A stretch of DNA of 64,000 nt, from the NCBI GenBank assembly GCA_964510315.1, contig CAZEAP010000021.1:9339-73338 (forward strand), read 5' to 3'. Under the pieces are notes generated by a model. The model did no database searches. It saw only the letters and a program-made list of their open reading frames with translations, and was not told the origin of the DNA. Source of the DNA: CAZEAP01 sp964510315. GTDB lineage: Bacteria > Planctomycetota > Brocadiia > SM23-32. Positions 16,380 to 25,161 of the stretch are shown piece after piece; position 1 is the first letter of the stretch, and every line of letters begins with the position of its first letter. Both the position numbers and the translations under genes were made by a program.

Positions 16380-17033
16380 TTATTCGGCCTCCTCAGCGGG
16401 TCCGGGCGGAAGCACGGCTTTCCGCACCGTCACGTAACTGCCTTTGCTGCCGGCCACCGATCCCTTAACCAGCAGGAGGTCGTGTTCGGTGTCCACCTTC
16501 ACGACCTCCAGGTTGCGTATCGTGACTTGCTCGTCGCCCATGTGGCCGGCCATCTTCTTGCCTTTGAGCACGCGGGCGGGCGTGGCGCTGGTGCCGATGG
16601 AGCCTCCGCGGCGGCCGAACCGGCCTCCGTGGGTGGCCGGGGCTCCGCTGAAGCCGTGCCGCCGCACCACTCCGGCGAAACCGCGGCCTTTGCTGACCCC
16701 GGTGACGTCCACGTAATCGGTCTCCTCGAAGATGTCCACTTTCACTTCCTGGCCGAGTTCCGGCATCTCTTCGCCCTCGGGGGGCACGTCCCGCAGGATG
16801 CGCTTGGGGGTGACGCCGGCTCTGGCGAAATGGCCGGCAAGCGGCTTCGGGACGTTCTTTTGCTTGCAGTCCTCGAAGCCGATCTGCACGGCACGGGCCT
16901 GGTCGCTCTGCTCGGTCTTCAATTGAGTGACCGCGCAGGGGCCGACGCGCAGGACGGTCACCGGCACCCTCCGGCCGGACTCATCGAAGACCTGCGTCAT
17001 ACCGATCTTTTTGCCGATCAGAGCTTTCAGCAT
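16380..17033 (-). CDS. rplC: 50S ribosomal protein L3
   Basis: 217 residues if started at ATG 17033 (MLKALIGKKIGMTQVF), the family-typical beginning. A GTG nine codons upstream is possible, and neither has a strong ribosome-binding site. L3 core words: DVTGVSKGRGFAGVVRRHGF and GGRFGRRGGSIGTSATPARV. It reaches toward the peptidyl-transferase centre. Unusually, it is separated from rpsJ by about 310 nt of structured non-coding sequence. Confidence 0.95.
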   Translation of the reverse strand: MLKALIGKKIGMTQVFDESGRRVPVTVLRVGPCAVTQLKTEQSDQARAVQIGFEDCKQKNVPKPLAGHFARAGVTPKRILRDVPPEGEEMPELGQEVKVDIFEETDYVDVTGVSKGRGFAGVVRRHGFSGAPATHGGRFGRRGGSIGTSATPARVLKGKKMAGHMGDEQVTIRNLEVVKVDTEHDLLLVKGSVAGSKGSYVTVRKAVLPPGPAEEAE

Positions 17034-17060
17034 CTGCCGGAACCATCGCGTAAAGTTCAC

Positions 17061-17347
17061 ACTCAGTGACGCCGTTCACGGCCAACCCACTTCCCGGCGG
17101 GGACATCGGGGTCGCCGCACGGCGTACATAAACACCCTCGTCCCGAGGGAGAGGGAAAAGGCGCATTAGAGCATGCGCCCCGCGGGTTGTGAGAGGAGAC
17201 AACCTGCCGTTCGGCGGTCCGGTCGGACCCCTCCGCCGTTGACCCGTCGGGGCAAACGCGGCGAATCTGCCGCCCCGTGCAGTCTGCGGCTACCACGGCC
17301 CTTTCGGCGACGGCCGAAAGCCGACCCGCCTTTACAGCCGGCGACGA
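17061..17347 (-). promoter_or_regulatory. Structured rpsJ-rplC spacer with three hairpins
   Basis: The spacer contains three perfect inverted repeats. Nearest rpsJ, CTTTCGGC/GCCGAAAG (17301-17308 and 17313-17320, 4-base loop). Next, GGCGCAT/ATGCGCC (17160-17166 and 17173-17179, 6-base loop). Nearest rplC, CCCTCG/CGAGGG (17135-17140 and 17144-17149, 3-base loop). No U-run follows any of them on the minus strand, so none looks like a simple terminator. No protein-like ORF is convincing. It may be an mRNA-processing or regulatory region, or an inserted small repeat. Confidence 0.5.
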
Positions 17348-17656
17348 CTACACCTTGATCTTGATTTCCACACCGGCGGGCACCTTCAGATCGTTCAGTG
17401 CATCCACGGTGTGGACAGTCGGAGACAGAATGTCAATCAGCCTTTTATGCGTCCGTATCTCAAACTGCTCGCGCGACCGCTTGTCCACGTGCGGCGAGCG
17501 CAGAACAGTGTAGCGTTCAATGTGCGTGGGCAGCAAAACCGGGCCGCTCACCCGGGCTCCCGTGCGCAGAGCGGTGTCCACGATCTTCTCGGCCGAACGG
17601 TCCAGTACCCGATGGTCGTAGGCCTCCATCCGGATGCGGATGCGGTCTTCCGCCAC
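17348..17656 (-). CDS. rpsJ: 30S ribosomal protein S10
   Basis: 102 residues, standard. Words: RIRMEAYDHRVLDRSAEKIV, GPVLLPTHIERYTVLRSPHV and KRLIDILSPTVHTVDAL. First gene of the superoperon. S10 is a 30S head protein and the NusE transcription antitermination factor. The usual upstream str operon (rpsL, rpsG, fusA, tuf) is absent; instead nadE is divergent. Confidence 0.98.
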   Translation of the reverse strand: MAEDRIRIRMEAYDHRVLDRSAEKIVDTALRTGARVSGPVLLPTHIERYTVLRSPHVDKRSREQFEIRTHKRLIDILSPTVHTVDALNDLKVPAGVEIKIKV

Positions 17657-17687
17657 GGTTCTGCTCCCTTAACCTCAGAACACACAC

Positions 17688-17727
17688 TTCGTTCCCTCTA
17701 CTCAATTGGGGGAAAACAGGGAACGAA
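17688..17727 (-). promoter_or_regulatory. rpsJ 5'-leader hairpin (10-bp stem)
   Basis: A perfect 10-bp inverted repeat, TTCGTTCCCT and AGGGAACGAA (17718-17727 and 17688-17697 on the minus transcript), encloses a 20-base loop. The predicted transcription start falls near 17728, so the RNA would begin almost at the stem. It ends 31 bases before the rpsJ ATG. This could be a ribosomal-protein-binding autoregulatory leader or a 5'-end stabiliser. Confidence 0.55.
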
Positions 17728-17734
17728 CAGCATA

Positions 17735-17762
17735 AGTTTAACATATTTCTGCCTCGCGTCAA
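17735..17762 (-). promoter_or_regulatory. Strong sigma70 promoter of the ribosomal superoperon
   Basis: On the minus strand TTGACG (17762-17757) and TAAACT (17740-17735) are 16 bases apart, with TG one base upstream of the -10 box (extended -10). It points at rpsJ, about 80 bases away, with the leader hairpin in between. Confidence 0.7.
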
Positions 17763-17847
17763 GCGACGACGCCGGTTTTTTGGTCCTCTTCTCACGCGGT
17801 CTCCCGGCCCGACCTCCATGCCCGCCGCTCTGCGCCCCCGCCGCACC

Positions 17848-17875
17848 TTGCCCCCGCCTCAGTCCCCCTTACAAT
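17848..17875 (+). promoter_or_regulatory. Promoter for nadE
   Basis: TTGCCC (17848-17853) and TACAAT (17870-17875) with a 16-base spacer, 53 bases before the nadE ATG. Divergent from the rpsJ promoter in the same intergenic region of about 270 bases. Confidence 0.5.
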
Positions 17876-17928
17876 TACTGTCCTGAGAAAGGACGAGACA
17901 CTCCACGAGTCCAGCGTGAGGCCACGTC

Positions 17929-19572
17929 ATGAAGCTGGCCCTTGCCCAGTTGAACGCCACCGTCGGAGACGTGGAGGGCAACGCCCGGCGGGCCGCCGAG
18001 GCCGTCAGGCGGGCCGCATCGGAAGGGGCGGACCTCGTGCTCCTGCCGGAGCTGTTTCTCTCCGGCTATCCCCCCCAGGACCTGGCCGAGAGGCCGGCCT
18101 TCATCGAAGCCAACCTGGCGGCCCTCCGACAGGTGGCCCAGGCGGCAACCGGCCTCTGGGCCGTTGTCGGACACCTGGCCCACTCTCCGCAGCACACGCG
18201 GAACCCGGCCACCAACTCCGCCTCCCTCCTGCGGGACGGCGTTGTGCTCGAACAACGGGACAAAATGCTGCTTCCCACCTACGACGTGTTCGACGAGGCG
18301 CGCTACTTTCAGCCCGCAGCGGGGAACGAGCCGATTACCCTCGGCGAGACGAGGGTGGGCCTGACGGTTTGCGAGGATGCCTGGAGCGACCCCTCTTTCC
18401 GGCCCCGCCGCCGCTACAGCCGTGATCCCGTGGCCGACCTGGCCGGGGCGGGCGCCGAGTTGCTGCTCAACGTGTCGGCCTCCCCTTTCGCGGCGGGCAA
18501 ACAGGAGTTCCGCCGGTCGCTGCTCGGAGGACTGGCCCGCCGCCACGGGCTGCCGCTTTTCTACGTCAACCTGGTCGGCGGAAACGACCAGCTCATCTTC
18601 GACGGGCGGAGCGCGGCGTTCGATGCGAAGGGGCGGCTGATCGCCCAGGCGGCCGCCTTCGAGGAAGACCTCCTGCTGGTCGACACCACAGGGGTGGGCC
18701 CGACCGCCCCGGCCGAGCCGGAAGGCCCCGAGGAGATCCGGCAGGCGCTCCTGCTGGGCCTGCGGGACTACGCCCGCAAGTGCGGCTTCCGGAGTGCCGT
18801 CCTGGGACTGAGCGGAGGCGTGGACTCGGCGTTGACGGCCGCCCTGGCCGCCCGCGCACTGGGGAGTGGGAACGTGACCGCCCTGTTCATGCCCTCGGAG
18901 TTCAGCAGCGACCGCAGCCGGGCCGACGCCGAACGCCTGGCCGAGAACCTGGGCATCGAGTTGCTGTCGCTCTCCATCGAAGACCTGCGAAACTCGGCCG
19001 AGGGGCTGCTGGAGCCGCACTTCCGGGGGACCCGGCGCGGCACGGCCGAGGAGAACATCCAGGCCCGCCTGAGGGGCATGCTGGTGATGGCGTTCAGCAA
19101 CAAGTTCGGCCATCTCCCGCTGGCCACCGGGAACAAGAGCGAACTGGCGGTCGGCTACTGCACCCTTTACGGCGACATGGTGGGGGGACTGGCCGTCATC
19201 GGCGACCTGCCGAAGACCACCGTCTACGAGGTCGCGCGGCACCTCAACCGGGACGGCGAGGTCATTCCCCCTTCAATACTCCGGAAGCCCCCGAGCGCCG
19301 AGCTGAAACCCGACCAGACGGACCAGGACGTCCTTCCCCCCTACGAGGTGCTGGACCCCATCCTTAACCTGTACGTCGAGCAGAACCTGGAGTTCGACGA
19401 CATGGTGGCCGCAGGGCACGACCCGGAGACCGTCCGCGAGGTGCTGGCGCTGGTGGACGCCGCCGAGTTCAAACGCCGCCAGGCCCCCATCACCCTGCGC
19501 GTAACCCGGAAGGCCTTCGGCCGGGGCCGCCGGCTGCCCGTCGCCCAGAGCTGGCGCCGGCCCGACCATTGA
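17929..19572 (+). CDS. nadE: Glutamine-dependent NAD+ synthetase
   Basis: A 547-residue two-domain enzyme making NAD+ from nicotinate adenine dinucleotide, ATP and glutamine. The N-terminal nitrilase-type glutaminase has its Glu-Lys-Cys triad: E41 (LLPELFLSGYP), K112 (KMLLPTYDVFDE) and C148 (TVCEDAW). The C-terminal synthetase has the PP-loop SGGVDSALTAALA (from residue 295) and TGNKSELAVGYCTLYGDM. Length fits the fused bacterial form. Cytosolic. It is followed by trpBA, whose -35 box contains the nadE stop codon. Confidence 0.97.
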   Translation: MKLALAQLNATVGDVEGNARRAAEAVRRAASEGADLVLLPELFLSGYPPQDLAERPAFIEANLAALRQVAQAATGLWAVVGHLAHSPQHTRNPATNSASLLRDGVVLEQRDKMLLPTYDVFDEARYFQPAAGNEPITLGETRVGLTVCEDAWSDPSFRPRRRYSRDPVADLAGAGAELLLNVSASPFAAGKQEFRRSLLGGLARRHGLPLFYVNLVGGNDQLIFDGRSAAFDAKGRLIAQAAAFEEDLLLVDTTGVGPTAPAEPEGPEEIRQALLLGLRDYARKCGFRSAVLGLSGGVDSALTAALAARALGSGNVTALFMPSEFSSDRSRADAERLAENLGIELLSLSIEDLRNSAEGLLEPHFRGTRRGTAEENIQARLRGMLVMAFSNKFGHLPLATGNKSELAVGYCTLYGDMVGGLAVIGDLPKTTVYEVARHLNRDGEVIPPSILRKPPSAELKPDQTDQDVLPPYEVLDPILNLYVEQNLEFDDMVAAGHDPETVREVLALVDAAEFKRRQAPITLRVTRKAFGRGRRLPVAQSWRRPDH

Positions 19573-19597
19573 CACCGTCGAACGGCCGGCCTACCAT
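19569..19597 (+). promoter_or_regulatory. Promoter for trpBA, -35 overlapping the nadE stop
   Basis: TTGACA (19569-19574) and TACCAT (19592-19597) with the optimal 17-base spacer. The nadE stop TGA (19570-19572) lies inside the -35 hexamer. The trpB ATG is 60 bases downstream of the -10 box. Confidence 0.55.
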
Positions 19598-19656
19598 ACT
19601 TCAGCGGATGTCCCCGCACGTTGCGCCCCGCCGCACTCCATCGCCCCCGGAACAAG

Positions 19657-20874
19657 ATGGCTGCGAAACTGCCCGACAGGAGCGGATATTTCGGCGGATA
19701 CGGGGGCCGCTTTGTGCCCGAAACGCTTGTGCCGGCCCTCCAGCAGTTGGAGGATGCCTACCTGGAGGCACGCGACGACGAGTCCTTCCAGGACGAACTC
19801 CGCCTCTACCTGCGGGACTATGCCGGCCGCCCCAACCCCCTCTACCTCGCCCGGAGTTTCACCCGCCGCGTGGGCGGCGGCCCGATTTACCTGAAGCGCG
19901 AAGACCTGAACCACACCGGCGCCCACAAGATCAACAACGCCCTGGGGCAGGCCCTGCTGGCGGTCCGCATGGGGAAGAGCCGGCTGATCGCCGAGACCGG
20001 GGCCGGCCAGCACGGCCTGGCAACGGCGACCGCCGCGGCCATGCTGGGCCTGGAGTGCGAGGTCTACATGGGCACCGAGGACATGCGTCGGCAGCGGCCC
20101 AACGTGCTGAAGATGCGTCTGCTGGGCACCAACGTCGTCCCGGTCACCGCCGGCGCCAGAACCCTCAAGGACGCCTGCAACGAGGCGCTGCGGGACTGGA
20201 TGGCCTCCTTCGAACACACCCACTACCTGCTGGGCAGCGTCACCGGTCCCCATCCCTATCCCATGATGGTGCGGGACTTCCAGGCCGTCATCGGTAGAGA
20301 GGTCCGCCGCCAAATCCTGGAGAAGGAGGGACGCCTGCCCGACCTGCTGGTCGCCTGCGTGGGCGGAGGGAGCAACGCGATAGGCCTGTTCTACGAATTC
20401 CTCGATGAGGATTCGGTTCGCATGGTGGGTGTCGAGGCGGGCGGCCACGGAATGCAAAAAGGCCAGCACGCCGCCACTCTGGTGCGGGGCCGGCCCGGCG
20501 TGCTCCACGGGGCAAAAAGCTACGTGCTGCAGGACGAAGACGGACAGACCAGCTCGGTGCACTCCGTCTCGGCCGGCCTGGACTACCCCGGCGTCGGCCC
20601 GGAGCACAGCTACCTGAAGGAAACCGGGCGGGCCAGCTACGACAGCGTCACCGACGGGGAAGCCCTGGAGGCGTTCCGGGTTCTCGCCCTCAGCGAAGGC
20701 ATAATACCTGCGCTGGAGAGCGCGCACGCGCTGGCCTGGCTGCTGAAGGCGGAGAACCGTCCCCCTGAAGACGAGCTGACCGTGGTGTGCCTGTCCGGGC
20801 GCGGCGAGAAGGACCTGTCCGAAGCCATCGACCTGCTGGGAATCGAGCTGAAGACCGACGAGGAACCGCAATGA
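19657..20874 (+). CDS. trpB: Tryptophan synthase beta chain
   Basis: 405 residues from ATG 19657 (MAAKLPDRSGYFGGYGGRFV). A TTG 36 bases upstream is possible but adds a segment without homology. PLP-dependent condensation of indole with serine. The PLP lysine is K91 in HTGAHKINNALGQ, the catalytic Glu is E113 (IAETGAGQHG), and the phosphate-binding loop is GGGSNAIG. It pairs with trpA in an alpha2-beta2 complex. The trpA start overlaps its stop by 4 bases. No other trp genes are in the window. Confidence 0.97.
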   Translation: MAAKLPDRSGYFGGYGGRFVPETLVPALQQLEDAYLEARDDESFQDELRLYLRDYAGRPNPLYLARSFTRRVGGGPIYLKREDLNHTGAHKINNALGQALLAVRMGKSRLIAETGAGQHGLATATAAAMLGLECEVYMGTEDMRRQRPNVLKMRLLGTNVVPVTAGARTLKDACNEALRDWMASFEHTHYLLGSVTGPHPYPMMVRDFQAVIGREVRRQILEKEGRLPDLLVACVGGGSNAIGLFYEFLDEDSVRMVGVEAGGHGMQKGQHAATLVRGRPGVLHGAKSYVLQDEDGQTSSVHSVSAGLDYPGVGPEHSYLKETGRASYDSVTDGEALEAFRVLALSEGIIPALESAHALAWLLKAENRPPEDELTVVCLSGRGEKDLSEAIDLLGIELKTDEEPQ

Positions 20875-21668
20875 ACCGGATCAACGCCCGCTTCCAGCAA
20901 CTTCGCGAAGCCGGGGCCTCCGCCTTCATTCCGTTTTTCACCGCCGGCGACCCCGACCTGGACACCTCCCTCCGGCTGCTGAGAAGGGCTGAGGAAGCCG
21001 GGGCCGACCTGATAGAACTCGGATTCCCCTACTCCGACCCCATCGCCGACGGCCCCACTATCCAGGACTCCTATCACAGGGCGCTGGAGCGCGGGCTGCG
21101 CCTGGGGCAGGTGTTTGAACTCGTCCGGGAAGCCAGAACCGACTGCGAGCTGCCGATCGTAGCGATGATCTCCTACAGCCTGGTCATGCCCATGGGGATG
21201 GCCACGTTCATGGACCGCGCCCTGGCCGCCGGGATCGACGGTGCCACCATACCGGACCTGCCGGTGGAGGAAGCCGAATCCCACTTCCGGGCGGCAAAGG
21301 AGCGGGACTTCCGGCTGATCTGCTTCGTCACGCCGGCCACCAGCACGGCCCGGCGGGAGACCGTCATCCGCCACGCCGCCGGCTTTATTTACTACATCTC
21401 GGTGCGCGGCATCACCGGCGAGAGGTCGGCGCTTCCCGCCGACCTGGCGGAGAACCTCGCCGATCTGAAATCCCACACCGACGTTCCGGTCGCCGTTGGG
21501 TTCGGCATTTCCGGTCCCCAACAGGCCCGCGCGGTGTCCCGGCACGCCGACGGGGTGATCGTGGGCAGCGCCATCGTCCGGCGCATCCACCGCGCCGCCG
21601 AAGAAGGCGAAGACCCGGTGGAGGCCGCCCTCCGGTTCATCACCCCCCTCGCCGAAGCCACAGATTAG
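20871..21668 (+). CDS. trpA: Tryptophan synthase alpha chain
   Basis: 265 residues from ATG 20871, which overlaps the trpB stop (ATGA). It cleaves indole-3-glycerol phosphate and channels indole to TrpB. The catalytic residues are at canonical numbers: E49 (LIELGFPYSDP) and D60 (IADGPTIQ). The phosphate-binding end GSAIVRRI is present. The loop usually written YNPV is YSLVMPMGM here, a modest deviation. TIM barrel, cytosolic. Confidence 0.97.
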   Translation: MNRINARFQQLREAGASAFIPFFTAGDPDLDTSLRLLRRAEEAGADLIELGFPYSDPIADGPTIQDSYHRALERGLRLGQVFELVREARTDCELPIVAMISYSLVMPMGMATFMDRALAAGIDGATIPDLPVEEAESHFRAAKERDFRLICFVTPATSTARRETVIRHAAGFIYYISVRGITGERSALPADLAENLADLKSHTDVPVAVGFGISGPQQARAVSRHADGVIVGSAIVRRIHRAAEEGEDPVEAALRFITPLAEATD

Positions 21669-21697
21669 CCCACTGGCCGCGGCCGTCCTTCTCCGTT

Positions 21698-21703
21698 TAT
21701 AAT
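21698..21703 (+). promoter_or_regulatory. Consensus -10 box upstream of the kinase gene
   Basis: A perfect TATAAT lies 44 bases before the kinase ATG. No good -35 hexamer is found 16-18 bases upstream, so the promoter would need an activator or another sigma factor, or the match is fortuitous. Confidence 0.3.
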
Positions 21704-21747
21704 GCGGCGGACAAGCCGGGAGCTGATTTCTGGCGTGGAGCCGCTCG

Positions 21748-24700
21748 ATGGAAGTGATCTGCCCACACTGCGGGAAGGAGTGCGACGTCCCCCCGCGCGC
21801 CAAAGCCGTCGTCTGCCCCTCCTGCTCGGAAACTTTCGACGTTGTGGAGGGGGCGCAGACGGTGGCCCGCGAGAGGGGTGGGGAGATGGAGGTCTCCGAA
21901 GCCCCCACCCTCGCCACCCGCCGGCTGCGCATCTACTGTCCGTCCTGCCACAAGGAACTCACCGTCGCGGCCGACCATCCGCCCGACCTCTGCCCCCGGT
22001 GCGATGCTCCGCTGGACGTGGAGGAGGGGGCGGAGTCGGCACCCCCCTCGGGGGGCCCTCCCGAGGTCAAGACCGCTAAGACCGTGGTGAGCGAGCGTCC
22101 CTCGTCCGAGGAGAAAAAAGCGGACGAAGAGGCCCTGGAGTGGATGCGCGCCCACTTCAAGGACCGATACGAGATTCTGGCATTTGTCGCCGCCGGTGGG
22201 ATGGGAGCCATCTACAAAGCGCGGCAGAAACAACCGACCCGGACGGTTGCCCTGAAGGTGATGAGGGGCGGGGGGTTCCCCTCCCGCCAGCACCGCCGGA
22301 GATTCGAGCGCGAAGCCCAGGCTGTCGCACGCCTCAATCACCCCGCGGTGGTCCCCGTCTACGACTACGGGGAGGTGGCCGGCCAGCCCTACTTCACCAT
22401 GGAGTACGTCGAGGGGACCGACCTGCTGAGCTACGCCCGCCGGCGGGCGTTGGGCACGGACGCGATCTGCCGGATGATGGTTCGCGTCTGCGACGCCGTC
22501 CAATACGCCCACGACTACGGTGTAATCCACCGTGACCTGAAGCCGGGCAACATCATGGTGGACGAGCTGAACCGCCCCCGGCTCCTGGACTTCGGGCTCT
22601 CGCGGGTCAGCAGGGAAGCCGAGGGGGAGCAATCGCTTCTGACCATGACCGGCGACTTCGTCGGAACCCCCCGCTACATGAGCCCCGAACAGGCCACGGG
22701 CCGGCCGCAGGACGTGGACGAGCGCACGGACGTCTTCGCCCTGGGGGTGATCCTCTACGAGCTGATCGTCGGCATACTCCCCTACCCGGTGGAGCAGGCG
22801 CGTGGCCTGCGCATCTTCGAGGTTTTCCGCGACTCCGAGCCGGTCAAGCCCAGTGCCCTGCACCCGACCATCCCGCCGGACCTGGAGATCATCCTCCTGA
22901 AGGCCGTCCACAAGGACAAGCAACAGCGCTACGCCAGCGCCGAGGCCCTGGCGCAGGACCTGGAGAACTTCCTGGAGGACCGCCCCATCCGCGCGCGGCG
23001 TGCCACGTTGTGGTACCGGCTTCGCAAGTGGGCCTGGCGCAACCGACGCGTGCTTACACCGGTCTCCATCTCCTCCCTTGTGATCGTCGGCCTGGTGGCG
23101 CTGCTGGTTTTCCAGATAAACGCGAAGCTTCGGCAGATGTCCAAGAGGCAGGAACTCTACAACAAGCTGGTCACGATGATGGGCGGAATGGAGCGGTTCG
23201 TTGATACGCTCGTGCCGCGGGACCGGTGGCAGGAGGCGCGGTGGGTCGCCGATTATGCGGCCATCATCGGTCCCACCGAAACCGACCAGGCCGGGCTCCG
23301 CTGGCAGGTTGAGCGCGCCGCTGAGCGCAGAGCGAGCGAAGCCCTGTCCAGGTTCAACCGCCTGCTGCGGCTCCAGCGCTACGACGAGGCGCACGAGATG
23401 ACCTCCGAGCTGGCCGCCCTGAGCCGAAGCATGTTCTTCTTCCCGAATCTCCACGAGGCGCTCGCCGAGGCTGAGGCGGAGTTCCCTCAGGTGCCCTGGC
23501 ATCGACTGCGGGACGGGCTGGCCGCCGCCCTGACCGAGCGGCAGGCCCGAAGGCGCGTTGAGCAGTTCGCCGAGACGCTTCCCCCGGATTCTGACGCGCG
23601 GGGCAGGCTCGAGCGGCTTGCCGAACTGGAGCCGGCGGTGCTGCCCAACCCCGCCTTGCACTCGAAGATGGCGGCCGTCGCAACCGACTTTCCCGAGCAA
23701 TGCCTCCGGAGCCTCCGGGAAGCGCTCCGGAAGGACTACAGCCGGGGTGACGCTCTGGGCCGCCTTGACCGGTTCCGCCGGCTCCTGCCGGAAAATCCGC
23801 ACGTTGAGGAAGCCCGTCTGCGCCGTGAAGAACTGGCCGGCAAGCCTCCCGCATACTGGTTCGACCGCCACGTGTCCGCTTTCGGGCGGGCCATGGGGAA
23901 TTACGACTGGCAACGCGCCGAGGAGGTGATCGACTCGGCAGCCGCCATGGTCGAGGACAACCCGGGGGCTCCCGACCGGGAAGAACGCCTCGTCGAACTC
24001 CGAGACCGACTCCGCTCGGTCATCCGTCCGGACACCGTCGCCGACCTGGGTCGGTCGAAAATCCTCGCCGATTCCGGCAACCCGGTCAAAGAGTTGGCTT
24101 TCAGCCCGGATGGCAAGCACCTTGCGGTGGGCAGGGCCAACGGCACCGTCGCCGTGTGGAGTAGCTCGAATTGGGAGAAGCTCTGGGATAAGAAGGGGGA
24201 AGACGGCGTCCGCGCCTTGTGCATCAGCCCCGACGGCAAGCTGGTGGCCGCCGGCCTCCAGGACGGCGGCATCTGCCTGTGGTCCGCTGACGACGGAAAG
24301 CGGAAGCAACGCTGGACCGCGCACTCCGGCTGGGTCAGTTCCCTGGAATTTGGCCCCGGCGCAGCGCTCCTATCAGCCGACCCCCGGAGCGCTGCGCTCT
24401 GGGACCCCGCCAGTCAGGAGGTCCTGTGGGGGCCGAACGACGCTGCCGGTCCCGCGACCATCGCCCCCGACGGCCGGCTCATCGCCGCCCGGCTCGTGGG
24501 CAGCGCCGAAGCCCAGCGGTTGGGCGTCTGGCGCGCCGAAGACGGCGCGCGCGTCCAGGAACTGGGAGCCCGGGGACCCCTGGAACTCGCCTTCCATCCG
24601 GACAGCCGACGACTGGCCGCAGGCGTTCGGATGGAAGGGGAGGAAGATTCGCCGGTGATACACCTCTGGCACGTGGTGAGTGGAAGGCGGCTCGTGGAGA

Positions 24701-24990
24701 TTGCCGTCGGCGGCCCGCCTTTGCGGGCGCTCCGCATCTCCCCGGACGGCAGCCTCCTGGTTGCCACGCAGGGGGGACTGACACAGCGGTCCATCGGGAT
24801 GTGGGATGCCGCGGACGGGCGGGAGCTGGCGACCATCGAGCTGGAGAGCGTGCCCAACGGTGCCGCTTTCAGTCCGGACCACCGGCTTCTGGTCACCGGG
24901 CACAACAACGGCAGCGTCAGCGTGTGGAGCGTTGCCGGGAAGGGCTCAACGCAACCGCAGGGCGAAGAGAGGGGGGAGCGATTCGATTGA
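21748..24990 (+). CDS. Membrane Ser/Thr protein kinase with zinc ribbons and WD40 repeats
   Basis: 1080 residues. Two zinc-ribbon-like units at the N-terminus (CxxC at 5/8 and 23/26; 64/67 and 82/85). A Hanks-type kinase domain spans about 141-410: glycine loop AAGGMGAIYKA, K170 (VALKV), catalytic HRDLKPGN (261-268), D281-FG, and SPEQ in place of APE. One membrane segment lies at about 436-457, then an Arg/Glu-rich helical region, and from about 770 to the end WD40-type repeats (LAFSPDGKHLAVG, CISPDGKLVAAG, AFSPDHRLLVTGH). The architecture is typical of Planctomycetota-like signalling kinases. The repeats are probably extracytoplasmic sensors. Targets are unknown. Confidence 0.93.
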   Translation: MEVICPHCGKECDVPPRAKAVVCPSCSETFDVVEGAQTVARERGGEMEVSEAPTLATRRLRIYCPSCHKELTVAADHPPDLCPRCDAPLDVEEGAESAPPSGGPPEVKTAKTVVSERPSSEEKKADEEALEWMRAHFKDRYEILAFVAAGGMGAIYKARQKQPTRTVALKVMRGGGFPSRQHRRRFEREAQAVARLNHPAVVPVYDYGEVAGQPYFTMEYVEGTDLLSYARRRALGTDAICRMMVRVCDAVQYAHDYGVIHRDLKPGNIMVDELNRPRLLDFGLSRVSREAEGEQSLLTMTGDFVGTPRYMSPEQATGRPQDVDERTDVFALGVILYELIVGILPYPVEQARGLRIFEVFRDSEPVKPSALHPTIPPDLEIILLKAVHKDKQQRYASAEALAQDLENFLEDRPIRARRATLWYRLRKWAWRNRRVLTPVSISSLVIVGLVALLVFQINAKLRQMSKRQELYNKLVTMMGGMERFVDTLVPRDRWQEARWVADYAAIIGPTETDQAGLRWQVERAAERRASEALSRFNRLLRLQRYDEAHEMTSELAALSRSMFFFPNLHEALAEAEAEFPQVPWHRLRDGLAAALTERQARRRVEQFAETLPPDSDARGRLERLAELEPAVLPNPALHSKMAAVATDFPEQCLRSLREALRKDYSRGDALGRLDRFRRLLPENPHVEEARLRREELAGKPPAYWFDRHVSAFGRAMGNYDWQRAEEVIDSAAAMVEDNPGAPDREERLVELRDRLRSVIRPDTVADLGRSKILADSGNPVKELAFSPDGKHLAVGRANGTVAVWSSSNWEKLWDKKGEDGVRALCISPDGKLVAAGLQDGGICLWSADDGKRKQRWTAHSGWVSSLEFGPGAALLSADPRSAALWDPASQEVLWGPNDAAGPATIAPDGRLIAARLVGSAEAQRLGVWRAEDGARVQELGARGPLELAFHPDSRRLAAGVRMEGEEDSPVIHLWHVVSGRRLVEIAVGGPPLRALRISPDGSLLVATQGGLTQRSIGMWDAADGRELATIELESVPNGAAFSPDHRLLVTGHNNGSVSVWSVAGKGSTQPQGEERGERFD

Positions 24991-25016
24991 CAGCCCTCCG
25001 GTGCAGCGTTTAGAAT
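24987..25016 (+). promoter_or_regulatory. Promoter for the rpmF-plsX-fab cluster
   Basis: A perfect TTGACA (24987-24992) and TAGAAT (25011-25016), 18 bases apart. The kinase stop codon TGA (24988-24990) is inside the -35 box. The start would be near 25023, leaving a leader of about 140 bases before rpmF. That leader holds a 6-bp hairpin (CTCCGG/CCGGAG, 25056-25070). Confidence 0.65.
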
Positions 25017-25161
25017 CTGGTCAGTAGACGTTCCAGGTCCCGCATTTCTTGATCGCTCCGGTTCCCGGAGACCATTCCGTTCGCGGCCGGCGACGCGTTA
25101 CGCACGCTGCCGCCAGTAAGGCAGGCGAGGGCTCCGCGCCGGACCTATGGAGGGAAAAACC

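Noticed and set aside
17875..19242. 455-codon minus ORF opposite nadE
   Set aside because: nadE on + has intact catalytic motifs; the minus frame has none.
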